Of a stretch of 64,000 nt of DNA, positions 1 through 11,498 are shown piece after piece. The first letter of the stretch is position 1; every line of letters begins with the position of its first letter. The DNA comes from Adenophora triphylla var. japonica (taxonomy: Eukaryota; Streptophyta; Magnoliopsida; Asterales; Campanulaceae): assembly GCA_022495995.1 (NCBI GenBank), contig JAFEMH010000165.1, positions 434,001 to 498,000 on the forward strand, given 5' to 3'. The position numbers and the translations under genes are program-made. Under the pieces are notes generated by a model. The model was given only the letters and a program-made list of their open reading frames with translations. It did no database searches and was not told where the DNA came from.

Positions 1-399
1 CATGTTCTTTCTTAATCTTGTTCTTGTTCTTGAGTAAAGAAGATGAAGTAAGAAGATAGACTTCAAATTAGGGAGGAGTAGATCTTCTAAATGATGAGTG
101 CCCTTTAATCTCTTTGTTCTTCAATTACTTAGGAAGAGTTTGGACTGAATGAGAATAATGTAACTAGTAGATTCATAGGCTTGATGGATAAGCCTTTATA
201 TAGGAATCCAAGGGGCACTTCATTTAGGGACTACACCTATTGATATATAAGATATTACCATTATGCCCATCATTTAATGGTATACTTATATTATGGAATT
301 CTACATATTATGTTGAGTTCTATACTTTATACCATATATTATAATATTGATCATTATATTATTAAGTATTTATATGTTATATTAATCCATGTTCTTACA
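1..399 (-). repeat. 3' LTR of the copia element (partial)
   Basis: Identical to 6619-7017. In element orientation it starts TGTAAGAACATGG. It carries a TATA-like segment (TATATAAAGG on the minus strand near 195-205). The missing 104 bp lie left of the window. Confidence 0.93.
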
Positions 400-400
400 A

Positions 401-410
401 TCTCCCACTT
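401..410 (-). other. Polypurine tract of the copia element
   Basis: The minus strand reads AAGTGGGAGA directly next to the LTR start TGTAAG. This is the usual purine primer for plus-strand DNA synthesis in plant copia elements. Confidence 0.85.
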
Positions 411-766
411 GGATTATTATAACATATACCTTCACTTAATAAAATTTCTTCAATCATATTTATAACACAAATGACAACCCTTATGTGCACTTTGTTATCA
501 TTCGAAACCAATCCCGTCCATTAGTCATATAAGTATAAGGACTAAAGGGGCGATCGTTGTAATTGATTCGCAACTAAACCCACATTAATCACATATATAT
601 ATCCAACTAAATGACATAGATTAAGTATAGATATGTAGCATGGAATATTAATGAATATATATGAAGAACGTATATATATATTCTCCAACTAGTCCTACTT
701 TAACCAAATGAGATCAATTTAAATAAAACAACACAAGGAAATAGGAAACTTTAAGAACTCCCACAT

Positions 767-2651
767 TTAAGCATTATCAAAAGTCATTACACCCATATGA
801 GCAACATGCTCGTGAAATACTAAAGGAGATAATGCCTTAGTAAATGGATCCGCTAACATGGAGTTTGTACCAATAAGTTCTATTTCGATTTGTTCATTTT
901 GTACTCTCTTTCTTACAACAAGAAACTTAATATCTATATGCTTAGATTTAGATGAACTCTTGTTGTTGTTGGAGTACAATACCGCGGCCCGATTGTCACA
1001 ATATAACTTAATTGGTCTTTCAACACCTTTGACAATCCGCAGTCCTTCAATGAATTTACGCAGCCATATAGCTTGATTGGATGCCTCATAGCAAGCAACA
1101 AATTCGGCTTCCATGGTGGAAGTAGTAACTAATGTTTGCTTGGCACTTCTCCAAGATATCGCTCCACCGGCCAAAGTGAAGACATAACCCGATGTCGATT
1201 TGCGACTATCTTGGCATCCAAAGAAAGTCGAATCGGAAAAACCAATGATCTCAAGATGATCCGACTTTGTATATGTAAGCATGTAGTTCTTCGTGTTTTG
1301 TAAGTATCTCATCACTCTTTTGGTCGCGACCCAATGTTCTCTTCCCGGATTGCTTTGATATCGCCCAAGCATGCCAACAATAAAGGCAAGATCCGGGCGA
1401 GTACGGACTTGAGCATACATTAGGCTTCCTACCGCCGATGCGTAAGGGATATTTTCCATATACTTGGATTCAAGATTATTTTTAGGACATTGATTTAAAC
1501 TGAACTTATCTCCCTTAGAGACCGGGGTGTCATGTGGTTTACAATTTTCCATGCTAAACCTTTGTAATACCTTCTCTATATAGTTCTTTTGTGATAATCC
1601 TAACATACCTCGTGAGCGATCACGATGTATTTGGATTCCTAATACAAAAGAAGCTTCTCCAAGATCTTTCATCTCAAATTTGTTTGAGAGAAATTTCTTG
1701 GTTTCCTTAAGAAAGGTCCTTATCATTACTAGCAAGTAAAATGTCATCCACATATAAGACCAAAAATATAAACCTACTCCCACTGAACTTATGGTACACA
1801 CAATCTTCACCAAGATTCATTTCAAAGCCAAATGAAAGAATAACTTGGTTGAATTTTAAGTACCATTGACGAGATGCTTGCTTGAGCCCATAAATGGATT
1901 TCTTAAGTTTACAAACTAGTTGACTAGTTTGATCAGAATCGATCATCATTTACGGTTTCTTCATATAGATAGTTTCCTCAATGTCGCCATTGAGAAAAGC
2001 TGTCTTTACATCCATTTGATGAAGCTCAAGGTCAAAATGTGCCACTAAAGCCATAATGATCCTAAAAGCATTTTTAGAGGATACCGGTGTAAATGTTTCT
2101 TTGTAATCAATGCCTTCTTTTTGAGTAAACCCTTTAGCGACAAGACGAGCCTTATGTCTTTCCACATTACCTTGTGAATCCCTTTTGGTCTTAAAGACCC
2201 ATTTACATCCAATGGGTTTCACATTCTTAGGTAATGGGACAAGATCCCAAACGTTATTGTCATTCATGGATTTTAACTCTTCATTTATGGCATCAATCCA
2301 CTTATGAGAATTTGGACCATTAATGGCTTCATGGAAGGTGATTGGTTCATCTCCCACTAAACCTAAAGGTTCCTCATTCTCGGCAAGATATACATCATAA
2401 TAATCCGGTATAGCACTCCTTCTTGCTCTATTAGATCTTCTTAATGGCAACGGTTCTTCTTGATTTTGAGGGTGTTGAATTTCCTCATCAACATTTTCAT
2501 GTTGTTCATTAATAGGAGAATTAACGTCATTTTGAATTATATGTTCTTGTCGAATTTCAGGCACAACTGCTTGATTTTCGATAGGAACTATAGGAAGAGG
2601 TATAGAAACGAATTCCTCTTCCATTTCTTCAAATTCAAAATTACTATTCAA
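767..2651 (-). pseudogene. copia reverse transcriptase and RNase H (broken)
   Basis: Three minus-strand pieces make up this domain. 1950-2651 has the RT start (motifs ARLVAKGFTQ and MDVKTAFLNGD). 1707-1949 has the polymerase box YVDDILLAS. 767-1813 has RNase H (STSGYVFTLAGGAISWRS and the ADPFTKAL end typical of copia pol). A stop separates the first two pieces at 1949/1950 and a frameshift near 1707-1813 separates the next two. The enzyme would copy element RNA into DNA inside virus-like particles. As it stands it cannot be made as one protein. Confidence 0.93.
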
Positions 2652-3551
2652 ATTTTCCCTCTAAATTCAACATCCTCAAAGAACCTAGCATTTCCCGTCT
2701 CAAAAAGGTTCTAGTCTTTGGGTCATAGAATTTATATCCCCTAGATCTTTGAGAATACCCCACAAAATAACTACTAACCTGTCTTAGCGTCCAACTTGCC
2801 TTCGTTAGGTCTATAAGGCCTAGCTTCGGCTGGACAACCCCAAACATGAAGATGATTAAGGGACGGTTTCTTACCGGTCCATAATTCGTAAGGGGTTTTG
2901 TCAGTAGCTTTTGAAGGAGCTCTATTAAGTAGGTAGGTTGCGGTTTTCAAAGCATCGCCCCATAATGAGTGAGGTAAAGAAGTACAAGAAACCATACTTC
3001 TTACCATATCCTTAAGGGTTCTATTACGTTTCTCGCCTACACCATTCATGCTAGGTGTCCCCGGCATGGTGTAGTGAGGGACAATCCCACACTCTTCCAA
3101 ATAGCGAGCAAAAAGGACCCGGATGTTGTTCTCCCGAACCGTCATTCCTACCGTAGTATTCACCACCACGATCGGATCTAACGTTCTTAATAGTCTTTTC
3201 AAGTTGTTTTTCAACTTCGGTTTTAAAAGACTTGAAAACGTCCAATGATTGAGACTTTTCATGAAGTAAATAAATGTATCCATAACGAGAGAAGTCATCT
3301 ATGAACGTAATAAAATATGTTTGTCCGTTCCATGAAGGGGTAGGGAACGGTCCACATATGTCCGTATGAATTAGTTCTAAGACTTTTGTAGCTCTCAATG
3401 ATTCATTTTTGTTTGTACTATTCGTAAATTTTCCCTTAAGGCATTCAATACAAAAGTTATTTTCCGGAGTATCAAGCTTATGTAATATTCCCTCGGACAA
3501 AAGCTTGTCAATTATCCTTTTGGAGATATGACCCAAACGCCTATGCCACAA
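2644..3551 (-). pseudogene. copia integrase (broken)
   Basis: 3051-3551 has the GAG-pre-integrase start (WHRRLGH, zinc-binding H/C pattern ending CIECLKGK) and the integrase core ([28 protein letters not shown]). The frame then shifts and continues in 2774-3298 with the region around the catalytic Glu ([12 protein letters not shown]) and [11 protein letters not shown], then into 2644-2847 ([12 protein letters not shown]). At least two frameshifts separate the parts. Integrase would insert the cDNA into the host genome. Confidence 0.92.
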
Positions 3552-3622
3552 GGTATAAGAATTTTTACTTGAAAACTTTCGTTTTATGCCTCGAGAGTTA
3601 GTTTCATTATTATGGGACTCAT

Positions 3623-4800
3623 TTAATGAATTGACTGGGTCAAGTAAATATAGATTATCAATGTAAGAGAAAGAACTAGTACCAAAAGCTTTGAATCAAA
3701 ATATAAATTGCATTTATTATTACCGAAGATACAGGAATAACCTTCCCGATCTAATGTAGTGACGGAAATTAAATTCCGTCTAAAAGATGGAATAATAAAT
3801 ACATTATTCAAAACTAAGAAGTATCCAGTACTTAAGGATAATCTATAAGTCCCTATGCCTTCCACCTCTACCGGCTTTCCACCTCCCATGTAGATGAATC
3901 TTTCACCTTCATTAGGCGTTCGGTAGTTCGTGCAACCCTGCATACATGAACTTATGTGAGTAGTTGCACCGGAGTCTAACCACCATGTATACGAAGGGTT
4001 TGAAACTAAATTAGCTTCAGTACAAACAAAGCTAAATGACATACCTTTCTTAATTCGCCATTGGCGATACTTAGGGCAGTCGGGCTTCATGTGAGTGGGG
4101 TCCTTGCAAAAGAAGCACTTTTTCACCTTTTGATCATTTGATGATCCCTTAGGCTTCTTTGATGCAACCGCAATCTCCTTACCTTTTCTCTTAATCCCAC
4201 GAGAAGAGGTAGATGCATAATGTGCACTTTCGGGTTTGGTGTGTTTCAACCTATCTTCTTCCTCCGTGACATGTGAAATTAATTCATTAATATTCCACTT
4301 GTCCTTTTGACAATTATAGGTCGTTTCAAAATGACCAAATTGCGAAGGAAGAGAAATTAAAGCCAAATGCACAAGCAAGTCTTCCGACAAGTCCAACTTG
4401 AGTGCTTTTAATTTCGATGATAGATGAAACATTTCCATTATGTATTCCCTTAGGTTTCCTAAGTGCCCTTATACCTCATGGAAACAAGCTTCCTCAAGGT
4501 AGCACTTGTTTCCGATTTATCGCTTTTGCAAAGCGTTGTTCTAGGGCATCTAGGAAACCTTTTGCACCAACATCCTCGAGACACCGTTCGAAATGTCTCC
4601 GGACCGCATTCTTAATTATGCTTAGGGCGACGCGATTAGAACGCTTCCACCTCTCTCGAACTCAAGCGGTCTTCCGCAAAGGCTTTTATCGCTAGAGGGG
4701 CAGGAGCTTGTTCTCTTAATGCGAGGTCAAGGTCCAAACAGCCTAAGACCATAATAATCTTGTTTTTCCAAGTTTTAAAGTTTGTCCCAGCTTAGCAAAG
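3623..4800 (-). pseudogene. copia gag and protease (broken)
   Basis: The N-terminal Gag segment (FKTWKNKIIMVLGCLDLDLA, in a frame ending near 4640) is separated by stops from the ORF at 3623-4438. That ORF has the zinc knuckle CFFCKDPTHMKPDC (CX2CX4HX4C) and then the aspartic protease site WWLDSGATTHIS. Gag would form the particle and bind RNA; the protease would cut the polyprotein. No clean start codon is left in front of FKTW, and the region 4438-4640 is frameshifted. Confidence 0.88.
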
Positions 4801-6500
4801 GAATTGAATTTAAGGCGTAGTAACAGATGACGCACCGATCAAATCCGAATGAAGAGAACAAAAGAATGAAACAAAACATGTATAAGAAACTACACAATGA
4901 TTAATTATATCAAAATAAATTCCATCATAATAAAAGATAATCAATATGACATCAAGACTAATCTTTGGATTGCGAATTGACTCATAATTTGATTTATCTT
5001 AGGAGTAAACAAATAGCTTTAAACAATACATTTCAAATACTTGCCTTCCTTTGGGCCGGTTCAAGTATTAAAATGTCCTAACATTTAAAGTATTTGTTAC
5101 CCGGCAATAAAGAATATAAACAACTCATTTTAAATACCCGCCTTCCTTTGGGATGGTTCAAAGTATTTAAAATGACCAAAAGTTTAGTTCAATTATTACC
5201 CTATGAATGCAAATACTTAGTCAATAACAAGGTCTCCTTTGGGAAACAAACATGTCATCACATATCAATATTTACATTCATCACTTTAACAAATTTGTAT
5301 TTAAATAACGTAAATTGCTTTGGCAACAATATTATTTAAACAATGAATAAATTTGTTTAAGCATATAATTAATCATACTTTAGGGCACTTAAGACTTTAA
5401 GGTAATTTCTGAAAATTTAAAAGGTAAAGAAATAAGCGAAATTTATTAATAAAAGATAATATCCTTTTGTTCTACCCGTCCATTCTTAAAGTTTAATAAC
5501 TCCAAGAACCACCGAAGCGCGACTGGTGTCCAGACATTATAATTTATTAATAAATTATCAAAATTTTTGGGCAACGAAAAGTCACCAATTATACTCATTT
5601 TAAAAATCACCAATTAATAAGCCACGGTTCAAAGGCCACGGTACGGAATAGCATGATCCATGGAGTAACCAATTATGAACAGCCGTGGAGTAGTGGAGTA
5701 AAAGTCACATTTAAACTTTTATGAATAGTCACAATTATACTTTTTACACCCACGGTTCATACCAATTGGTGGAGTAAAAGGTCACCATTTAAAAGCCACT
5801 TCACGGTACATATGGATATGGATATGGAGTAAAGCATTATAAAAGTCACTTAATTAAAAGCCACTACATGAACAGCCACGGTCCAAGGGGAATTAAAAGT
5901 CACCACGGTTGGACCATTGCTTTTTCCAGAAATTAAATTTTAACACAAACATGAATGTCAAGCAAAATTAACGCTTAACTAAGACATGAATATACAAGTA
6001 GATCCAACACGATTGTGCGACATAAAACGCTCTGTTGTGTCAATGGGATAATCTTGCACTTAAATTAAAATGGTCAAACAAGTAGATCTAGATTTGCACA
6101 CTCCATACATCATACAATGTTGGCTATGCAAATGGGATAATCTTGCTTGAACCATCATGTCTCTTAAGTTTGATTTTACCATTCTTAATTTAATGGTGAC
6201 TATATTTTCAATCAAAGTAAGTAGATCCGCATACTCACAACACATTTAAAAAATGCGTGGCTATGCATATGAACAAACTCACAACGCATCCAAGGATGGT
6301 GGCTATGTTCAAAAATGGGATAATCTTACATTGAAAGCCTTTTGAGTAAAACCAAAATTTCAGAAATAGAATGAAGTTATGAACATAATACTCTTAGACA
6401 AAATGAGTATTATGTACAAGAACAAAACTAAGTGAAATCATACAAGAATTAAAGCATAAGGCTTTACAATAAACTCAAACTCAATCTAGTATATGAGTAG
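4801..6500 (-). other. Long untranslated leader of the copia element
   Basis: About 1.7 kb lies between the primer site and gag, unusually long for a copia leader. It has no convincing ORF. It contains two related blocks at 5030-5080 and 5125-5175 (CCTTCCTTTGG flanked by inverted AAATACTTG/CAAGTATT arms). A low-order repeat field at 5570-5920 is built from variants of AGTCACC and GCCACGGTTC. A block at 6010-6330 repeats TGGGATAATCTTGC about four times. Confidence 0.7.
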
Positions 6501-6512
6501 GCTCTGATACCA
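6501..6512 (-). other. Primer binding site, initiator Met tRNA type
   Basis: The minus strand reads TGGTATCAGAGC, complementary to the 3' end of plant initiator methionine tRNA. It starts two bases inside the 5' LTR. It fixes the orientation of the element as minus. Confidence 0.93.
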
Positions 6513-6514
6513 AT

Positions 6515-7017
6515 TGTTGGAACATAAAAAGGATCCATTAAACAATGAACCGACTCACAACTAGATTAAGAAGAGAAGGAGAAGAAGAATACGAAAGCGT
6601 GTAATTACCTTGTGATTCCATGTTCTTTCTTAATCTTGTTCTTGTTCTTGAGTAAAGAAGATGAAGTAAGAAGATAGACTTCAAATTAGGGAGGAGTAGA
6701 TCTTCTAAATGATGAGTGCCCTTTAATCTCTTTGTTCTTCAATTACTTAGGAAGAGTTTGGACTGAATGAGAATAATGTAACTAGTAGATTCATAGGCTT
6801 GATGGATAAGCCTTTATATAGGAATCCAAGGGGCACTTCATTTAGGGACTACACCTATTGATATATAAGATATTACCATTATGCCCATCATTTAATGGTA
6901 TACTTATATTATGGAATTCTACATATTATGTTGAGTTCTATACTTTATACCATATATTATAATATTGATCATTATATTATTAAGTATTTATATGTTATAT
7001 TAATCCATGTTCTTACA
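6515..7017 (-). repeat. 5' LTR of the copia element (complete)
   Basis: 503 bp, TG...CA ends (plus strand TGTTGGAAC ... TTCTTACA). Its last 399 bp are the same as positions 1-399. Confidence 0.94.
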
Positions 7018-7407
7018 CTTCTTACAGAAAGAACCCGCATTTCTGAGACAGAGTGCAGACAGAAGGAAGAACAAGAAGAAAGAACACAATCCATCTCTTC
7101 TCTCACGAAAGGCAGCTCAAAGACAATTCAGACAGGACTAAAACCAAAGGCTTTGCAGACTAAATGGATCAAAATGATCAATTGAGACAAAGATTATGAA
7201 TTTTTTGCAATGTAGAAAAAGGGGTGTCCGCATAGGTTCTTTGAGGCATTATATCGAACAGTTTGTGTGCAATAGTTGTAAAACTTGTTGAGGTGATACT
7301 AGATCTCCCCGTAGTTCAGCTGTTGTTGTAGCAAATTGCGAATAGGAGATAGGAGTACTTCAAATTTCAAATTTTTAAAAGCATATAAAGGATCTTGAAC
7401 GCCATAA
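7018..7407. other. Flanking DNA with a short minus ORF next to a hAT insertion
   Basis: No recognised gene. On the minus strand an ATG formed by the hAT target duplication (7413-7415) opens a 38-codon frame down to 7299. It starts MPGYGVQDPLYAF and ends NYGEI. The same ATG is restored on the far side of the hAT at 8156-8158, so the transposon hit exactly at this codon. I do not recognise the peptide and it may be chance. Confidence 0.3.
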
Positions 7408-7415
7408 CCAGGCAT

Positions 7416-7604
7416 TAGGGCTGTACAAAAAATCCGAGGAACTGGACCGGACCAGTAGAACCGGACTGGACCAGTAAAAACCGGACCGAAAAAATAGTAT
7501 TGGTCCGGTCCTGGTTCCAAATTTTTATGGAACCGATTATTTGGTCCGGTCCTGGTTTTGAAAAAAATATACGCGGTCCGGGACCAGAACCGGACCGGAC
7601 CGAA

Positions 7605-7669
<65 letters not shown>

Positions 7670-8150
7670 TCCATGGAAATAAGTTTATATTGCTCAAGCT
7701 AGTACACACACTTGCCCATTTCATTCATTATATAAACTCCATGAAAAATTTACCTTTGTTGCGTTGAGGGCATCTTCTACTCTAAGATTCTTCTCTTTCA
7801 GCTCTGTTTTCGCCCGTGCACCAAGCTATACCAAGTTCCACGTAAAGTCAAGCATGAATAACTTTACCGAGAAAACACTCACAGCCAAATATTTGCACGT
7901 TTAATTGTTCAAAGATTACCTGAATGACAACAACCCCTCCTGCGAGCTTTGCAATTCGCGCATTGTAATTTGTAGAACCGGTGGAACCGGACCGGAACCG
8001 GACCATTGGAACCGGACCGATGGGACCGGTCCTATAATGTAATGGTCTGGTCCTGGTCCTAAATTTTTACAGAACCGAAGTATTTGGTCCGGTCTTGATT
8101 TTCTAAAATTTTGACAAAAACTGGACCAACCCGGACCGTGAACACCCCTA
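7416..8150. mobile_element. Non-autonomous hAT element with 8-bp target duplication
   Basis: The element is bounded by the 8-bp direct repeat CCAGGCAT at 7408-7415 and 8151-8158. Inverted ends are TAGGGCTGTAC (left) and TAGGGGTGTTC (right, reverse complement). Both ends carry many GGACCGG/CCGGTCC subterminal motifs, typical of plant Ac-like hAT elements where transposase binds. It has no transposase ORF, so it is non-autonomous. A TA tract sits at 7607-7668 and unrelated DNA fills 7680-7960. Confidence 0.9.
7607..7668. repeat. (TA)n microsatellite inside hAT
   Basis: Uninterrupted TA dinucleotide tract. Open frames across it that read as alternating Tyr-Ile are artefacts. Confidence 0.95.
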
Positions 8151-8229
8151 CCAGGCATGAACCCATTCTTGCTACGTTTTCTTCTTTTATTTATAATGAC
8201 AATTCCTCACACCTTTGGCCTAACATTAA

Positions 8230-9153
8230 GGGGCCGTTTGGTTCGGTGGAAAAAAAGTGAAGGAATGGAATGTTCAATGGAATGGAATTCATGAAGGAAT
8301 TGGAATGGAAAAAAAATGGTCAAACCTTCCGTTTGGTTGACACGGAATGGAATGAAATTGTCATTCAATTCCTTGCCAAATCATGTTTGGTTTGAAAATA
8401 CAAATTATAGGAATGGAATGAAAACATATAAAATGACCAATTTACCCTTCTTTAAAAAAATTTGGGGGTGGGGGTTAGGGCGGGGGTATGCAAATTTTTT
8501 TTTTTGTGGGGTAGGGGGTGGGTGGGGAAGGGGGTGGTGGTGGGTGGGGGTGGGTGGGGTGGGGGCCGGATGGGGTAGGGCAAAAAAAAAAAAAAAAAAA
8601 TTGTTGGTGGGGGGGCGGGGGTGGGTGGTGGGGAGTTTGGGGATTTGGATGGGGGTAGGGCAAAAAAAAAAAAAAAAAAAAATTGTTGGGGGTGAGGGGG
8701 TGGGGGTGGGGCTGGATGGGGGTAGGGCAAAAAAATTTGTTGGGGGGGGTGGGGGTGGGGGTGGGGGGTGGGTGGGGGATGGGTGGTGGGGGGTGGGGGT
8801 TTGTGGATGGGGGGTAGGGCAAAAAAAAAAATTTGTGGGGGGGTGGGGGGTGGGGGGGGAGGGGTGAGGGGGTGGGGGTATGGGAGTGGGGGTGGGGGGC
8901 TGGATGGGGGGTGGGGTGGGGGCTGATTGGGGGGGGTTAGGTAGGGGTATTTTTGTCAAAAAAAAAAAATTTTTTTTCCATCACCAAGGAAATTCGTCAT
9001 TCCTTCCAATATTGGAAGGAATGAATTTTCATTCCGTAGGGAATGGAAAAAAAAGCATTCCAACGAACCAAACAGACGGAAGGAATGAAGTCAACGGAAT
9101 TGACCATTTCATTCCGCCCCGGAATGGCCAATTCCGTCGAACCAAACACCCCC
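8230..9153. mobile_element. PIF/Harbinger (Tourist-like) MITE
   Basis: Imperfect inverted ends GGGGCCGTTTGGTTCGGTGG and GGGGGTGTTTGGTTCGACGG (right end read on the minus strand), flanked by the 3-bp duplication TAA at 8227-8229 and 9154-9156. The GTTTGGTTC start and TAA target are characteristic of Tourist/Harbinger MITEs. The arms are rich in GGAATGGAATG motifs in inverted orientation. The centre is a G-rich minisatellite. No transposase. Confidence 0.85.
8459..8948 (+). repeat. Strand-biased G-rich minisatellite with poly(A) spacers
   Basis: About 490 bp where the plus strand is almost only G and T with frequent runs of three to eight G. It is punctuated by GGGTAGGGC followed by A-runs near 8576, 8656, 8724 and 8813, so the unit is roughly 70-90 bp. 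Proline-rich frames on the minus strand are shadows of this composition. Many G-runs close together could fold into G-quadruplexes. Confidence 0.85.
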
Positions 9154-9537
9154 TAATATTTAATGAAAGTTAGTCAATTTTACTATTCCTCTATAGTCTT
9201 TAGGACCAAACCGCCACATATTTTCTAAAAGTAGGTATCTTTTCAACTTTCACCAACAATTTTCATCTCCAATTTGATGTACCCGTGCTAAAATTGTTTG
9301 TGAACCCTCCACAAAGGGTCATACTATATACAAGGCATGGAATTTATAAAGCATGTGCAAATGACCAAAATACCCTCATATATATACTTAAAAAAAAATC
9401 TCATTCCCTCCACCATTTCAAACAAAACTGAAAACAATGTTCTTCTCTCTCTCTCTCTCTCTCTGCGCGGCTCTCTCTCTCTCAACACACACGGTGAAAC
9501 AACGGACCACCACAACACCACCACCATACACAACAAA

Positions 9538-11498
9538 ATGAAGACAAACAAGCTCCCTATCACCGGTGGAAAGTCCGGAGCCGCCTCTTCTACCGCCGCT
9601 CCAAAAGTAATCTAATTCTAAACCTAAATTTCAATTTGAAAACCCAACATTAATTTTATGCCTAAAATCGATTATATAATGCTTAATGTTGTTTAAACCT
9701 ATCCTAAATGGTTCTAATTGCGATTTCGTAACATAAATTTGGGGTTTTTTGTTTGAATCGGATACGAATTCGTGTGCCTAAAATTTAAAATTGTCGGCGT
9801 GTGTTTCGTATGAACACACACGAAATGGTCACCACATTTCGTGTAATGGCACACGAAATGTAAACTGATTCATCAGTTTACATTTCGTGTGCCAATACAC
9901 GAAATGTTGGTGACCATTTCGTGTTGTAGTACACGAGATACTTTCCACATTTCGTATATTAGGACACGAAATGTAAATTGATTCATCAGTTTGCATTTCG
10001 TGCTCTAATACACGATATGTGGTGAGGTTTCTCGTGTCTTTATACACGAAATGATCATCAACATTTCGGGTATTTCCACACGAAATGTCAACTGGTTCTT
10101 GAAAATTAATTGTCTCTTATTTAATTTTTTGTAGGGACGTAAACCTGCGACGGCCTCTAATAGAAAGAGGAAGGCCGAGGAGGCATCTGCAGCTAAGGCA
10201 GATAAACGGAGCAAAAAGAAGAACGACAAGAATGTCGTGATTGAGCATCTTGTGGATGAAGAGACTAATAGTGAGGGTACATATTCTAGTGAGGATTCAT
10301 CTTCTCGTACTCGTTCCCGAGGTGCATCTGTGCATGAGGCACAGTTATCTAGTGATGAGGAGGAGGAGGAGGAGGAGGTGGTGGAGGAGAGTGTATCTGT
10401 GAGGCCTCGCAAGAGGCGGGAGGCACGGGCCAGAAAGGGGAAAGGGGCTAAGGATGACGAGTGGCAGCTTAAGAGTAACCCCGGTGGCGGCCCGGAGGAG
10501 GTTGATTTGTTGTACGGGTTTGGTCATCATCGAGCCCGTAAGATATGGGAGAACGCCACTTGTGAGCCGGTGTTGAAGCGCCAAACGAGGCAGCAGATTC
10601 TAGATAAGTAAGTATATGATTTGTTTATTAAATAGCCATTTCCAAAACATTTCAAGAATCAGTTGACATTTCGTGTGCCAATACACGAAATGTTGGTGAC
10701 CATTTCGTGTTGTAGTACACGAGATACTTTCCACATTTCGTATATTAGGACACGAAATGTAAATTGATTCATCAGTTTGCATTTCGTGCTCTAATACACG
10801 ATATGTGGTGAGGTTTCTCGTGTCTTTATACACGAAATGATCACCAACATTTCGGGTATTTCCACACGAAATGTCATCTAATTCTTGAAACATAGGGTGT
10901 ATTAATTATAATGTTTTGTTTGGAATCAACAGGTTCTCGCATGCTTCTTTACCGGAGGATGATAGAGCTTGGTGGGCTCGTGTTCAGGGTACCGGCCTCC
11001 ATTACCTACATGATGCTACCATTCGCCGGCCTAGCATGGCGCTCCTAACCGCGTTTGTGGAACGGTGGTCTCCCGAGACTAATACCTTCCACATGCCGTG
11101 GGGGGAGATGACGATCACTATGCATGACGTCACTCATATCCTAGGTATATTCTTGTTTGTTGTCTATTTTTTATAAATTACATAAATTTTATCAATTTCA
11201 TAAATTTTATCAATTTTATTAATTATTTCATTTTCAATTTGTAGGTATCAGCTGTTCAGGTGGCCCTGTTGCGAAGGCGGATCCAGAGCCTAACGTAGCC
11301 CGTATCAGGGCACGCCATGAGACATGTCGGAAGGGCACGACCTACTCTTTAGATGGCCTCCGCCGGTCCTTTGAGTCCCCTTCCGACATGACTGACGATG
11401 AGCGCGCTTCTACGTACATCATGTTCCTCCTCGGCTCCACGCTGTTCGTGGACAAGACTCAGGATAAGATGCACATCATAACATTGTCTGTTAGTTGA
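9538..11498 (+). CDS. Plant mobile domain (PMD) protein, truncated, four exons
   Basis: Exons 9538-9606, 10134-10607, 10933-11144 and 11245-11498, all with GT-AG borders and a continuous frame. The N-terminus is basic and low-complexity (lysine/arginine-rich nuclear-type stretches, then an acidic run DEEEEEEEVVEE). The PMD begins in exon 3 (SLPEDDRAWWARV, then AFVERWSPETNTFHMPWGEM and DVTHILG). Exon 4 ends soon after the LLGSTLFVDK motif, so the C-terminal half of the domain is missing (about 335 residues). Host relatives (MAIN/MAIL1 family) act in the nucleus in gene silencing and genome stability; the role here is unknown. Introns 1 and 2 hold the hairpin arrays. Confidence 0.75.
9801..10088. 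repeat. Hairpin array 1 (eight 26-28 bp palindromes, 6-nt loops)
   Basis: In intron 1 of the PMD gene. Arms are ACATTTCGTGT/ACACGAAATGT or close variants, always separated by 6 nt (for example AATGGC at 9845-9850, GCCAAT at 9891-9896). Hairpin starts: 9801, 9834, 9880, 9915, 9947, 9994, 10027, 10061. Confidence 0.88.
10666..10874. repeat. Hairpin array 2, copy of the last six hairpins of array 1
   Basis: In intron 2. Nearly identical in sequence and spacing to 9880-10088, so it arose by duplication inside the element. Same arms and 6-nt loops. Confidence 0.88.

Larger units (their letters stand above)
1..7017 (-). mobile_element. Ty1/copia LTR retrotransposon, left end cut by window
   Basis: Reading on the minus strand, the order is LTR, initiator-Met-type primer site, long leader, gag, protease, integrase, reverse transcriptase, RNase H, polypurine tract, LTR, which is the Pseudoviridae (copia) order. 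The left LTR starts about 104 bp inside the repeat, so 1-399 matches 6619-7017 with no indel and no difference that I could find by eye. Coding capacity is destroyed by several stops and frameshifts. Identical LTRs with a dead gag-pol point to recent insertion of a defective copy mobilised by enzymes supplied elsewhere. The left target duplication is outside the window; the right flank starts CTTCT. Confidence 0.93.

Noticed and set aside
4402..4695. Plus-strand ORF opposite copia gag
   Set aside because: The minus strand in this interval encodes recognisable Gag; the plus frame has no independent support.
7299..7767. ORFs with runs of Tyr-Ile, also at 14236, 16253, 16638, 29266 and 29621
   Set aside because: Translations of TA microsatellites.
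8405..8959. Long minus-strand proline-rich ORFs
   Set aside because: They only reflect the G-rich minisatellite on the other strand; no start context, domain or splice signals.
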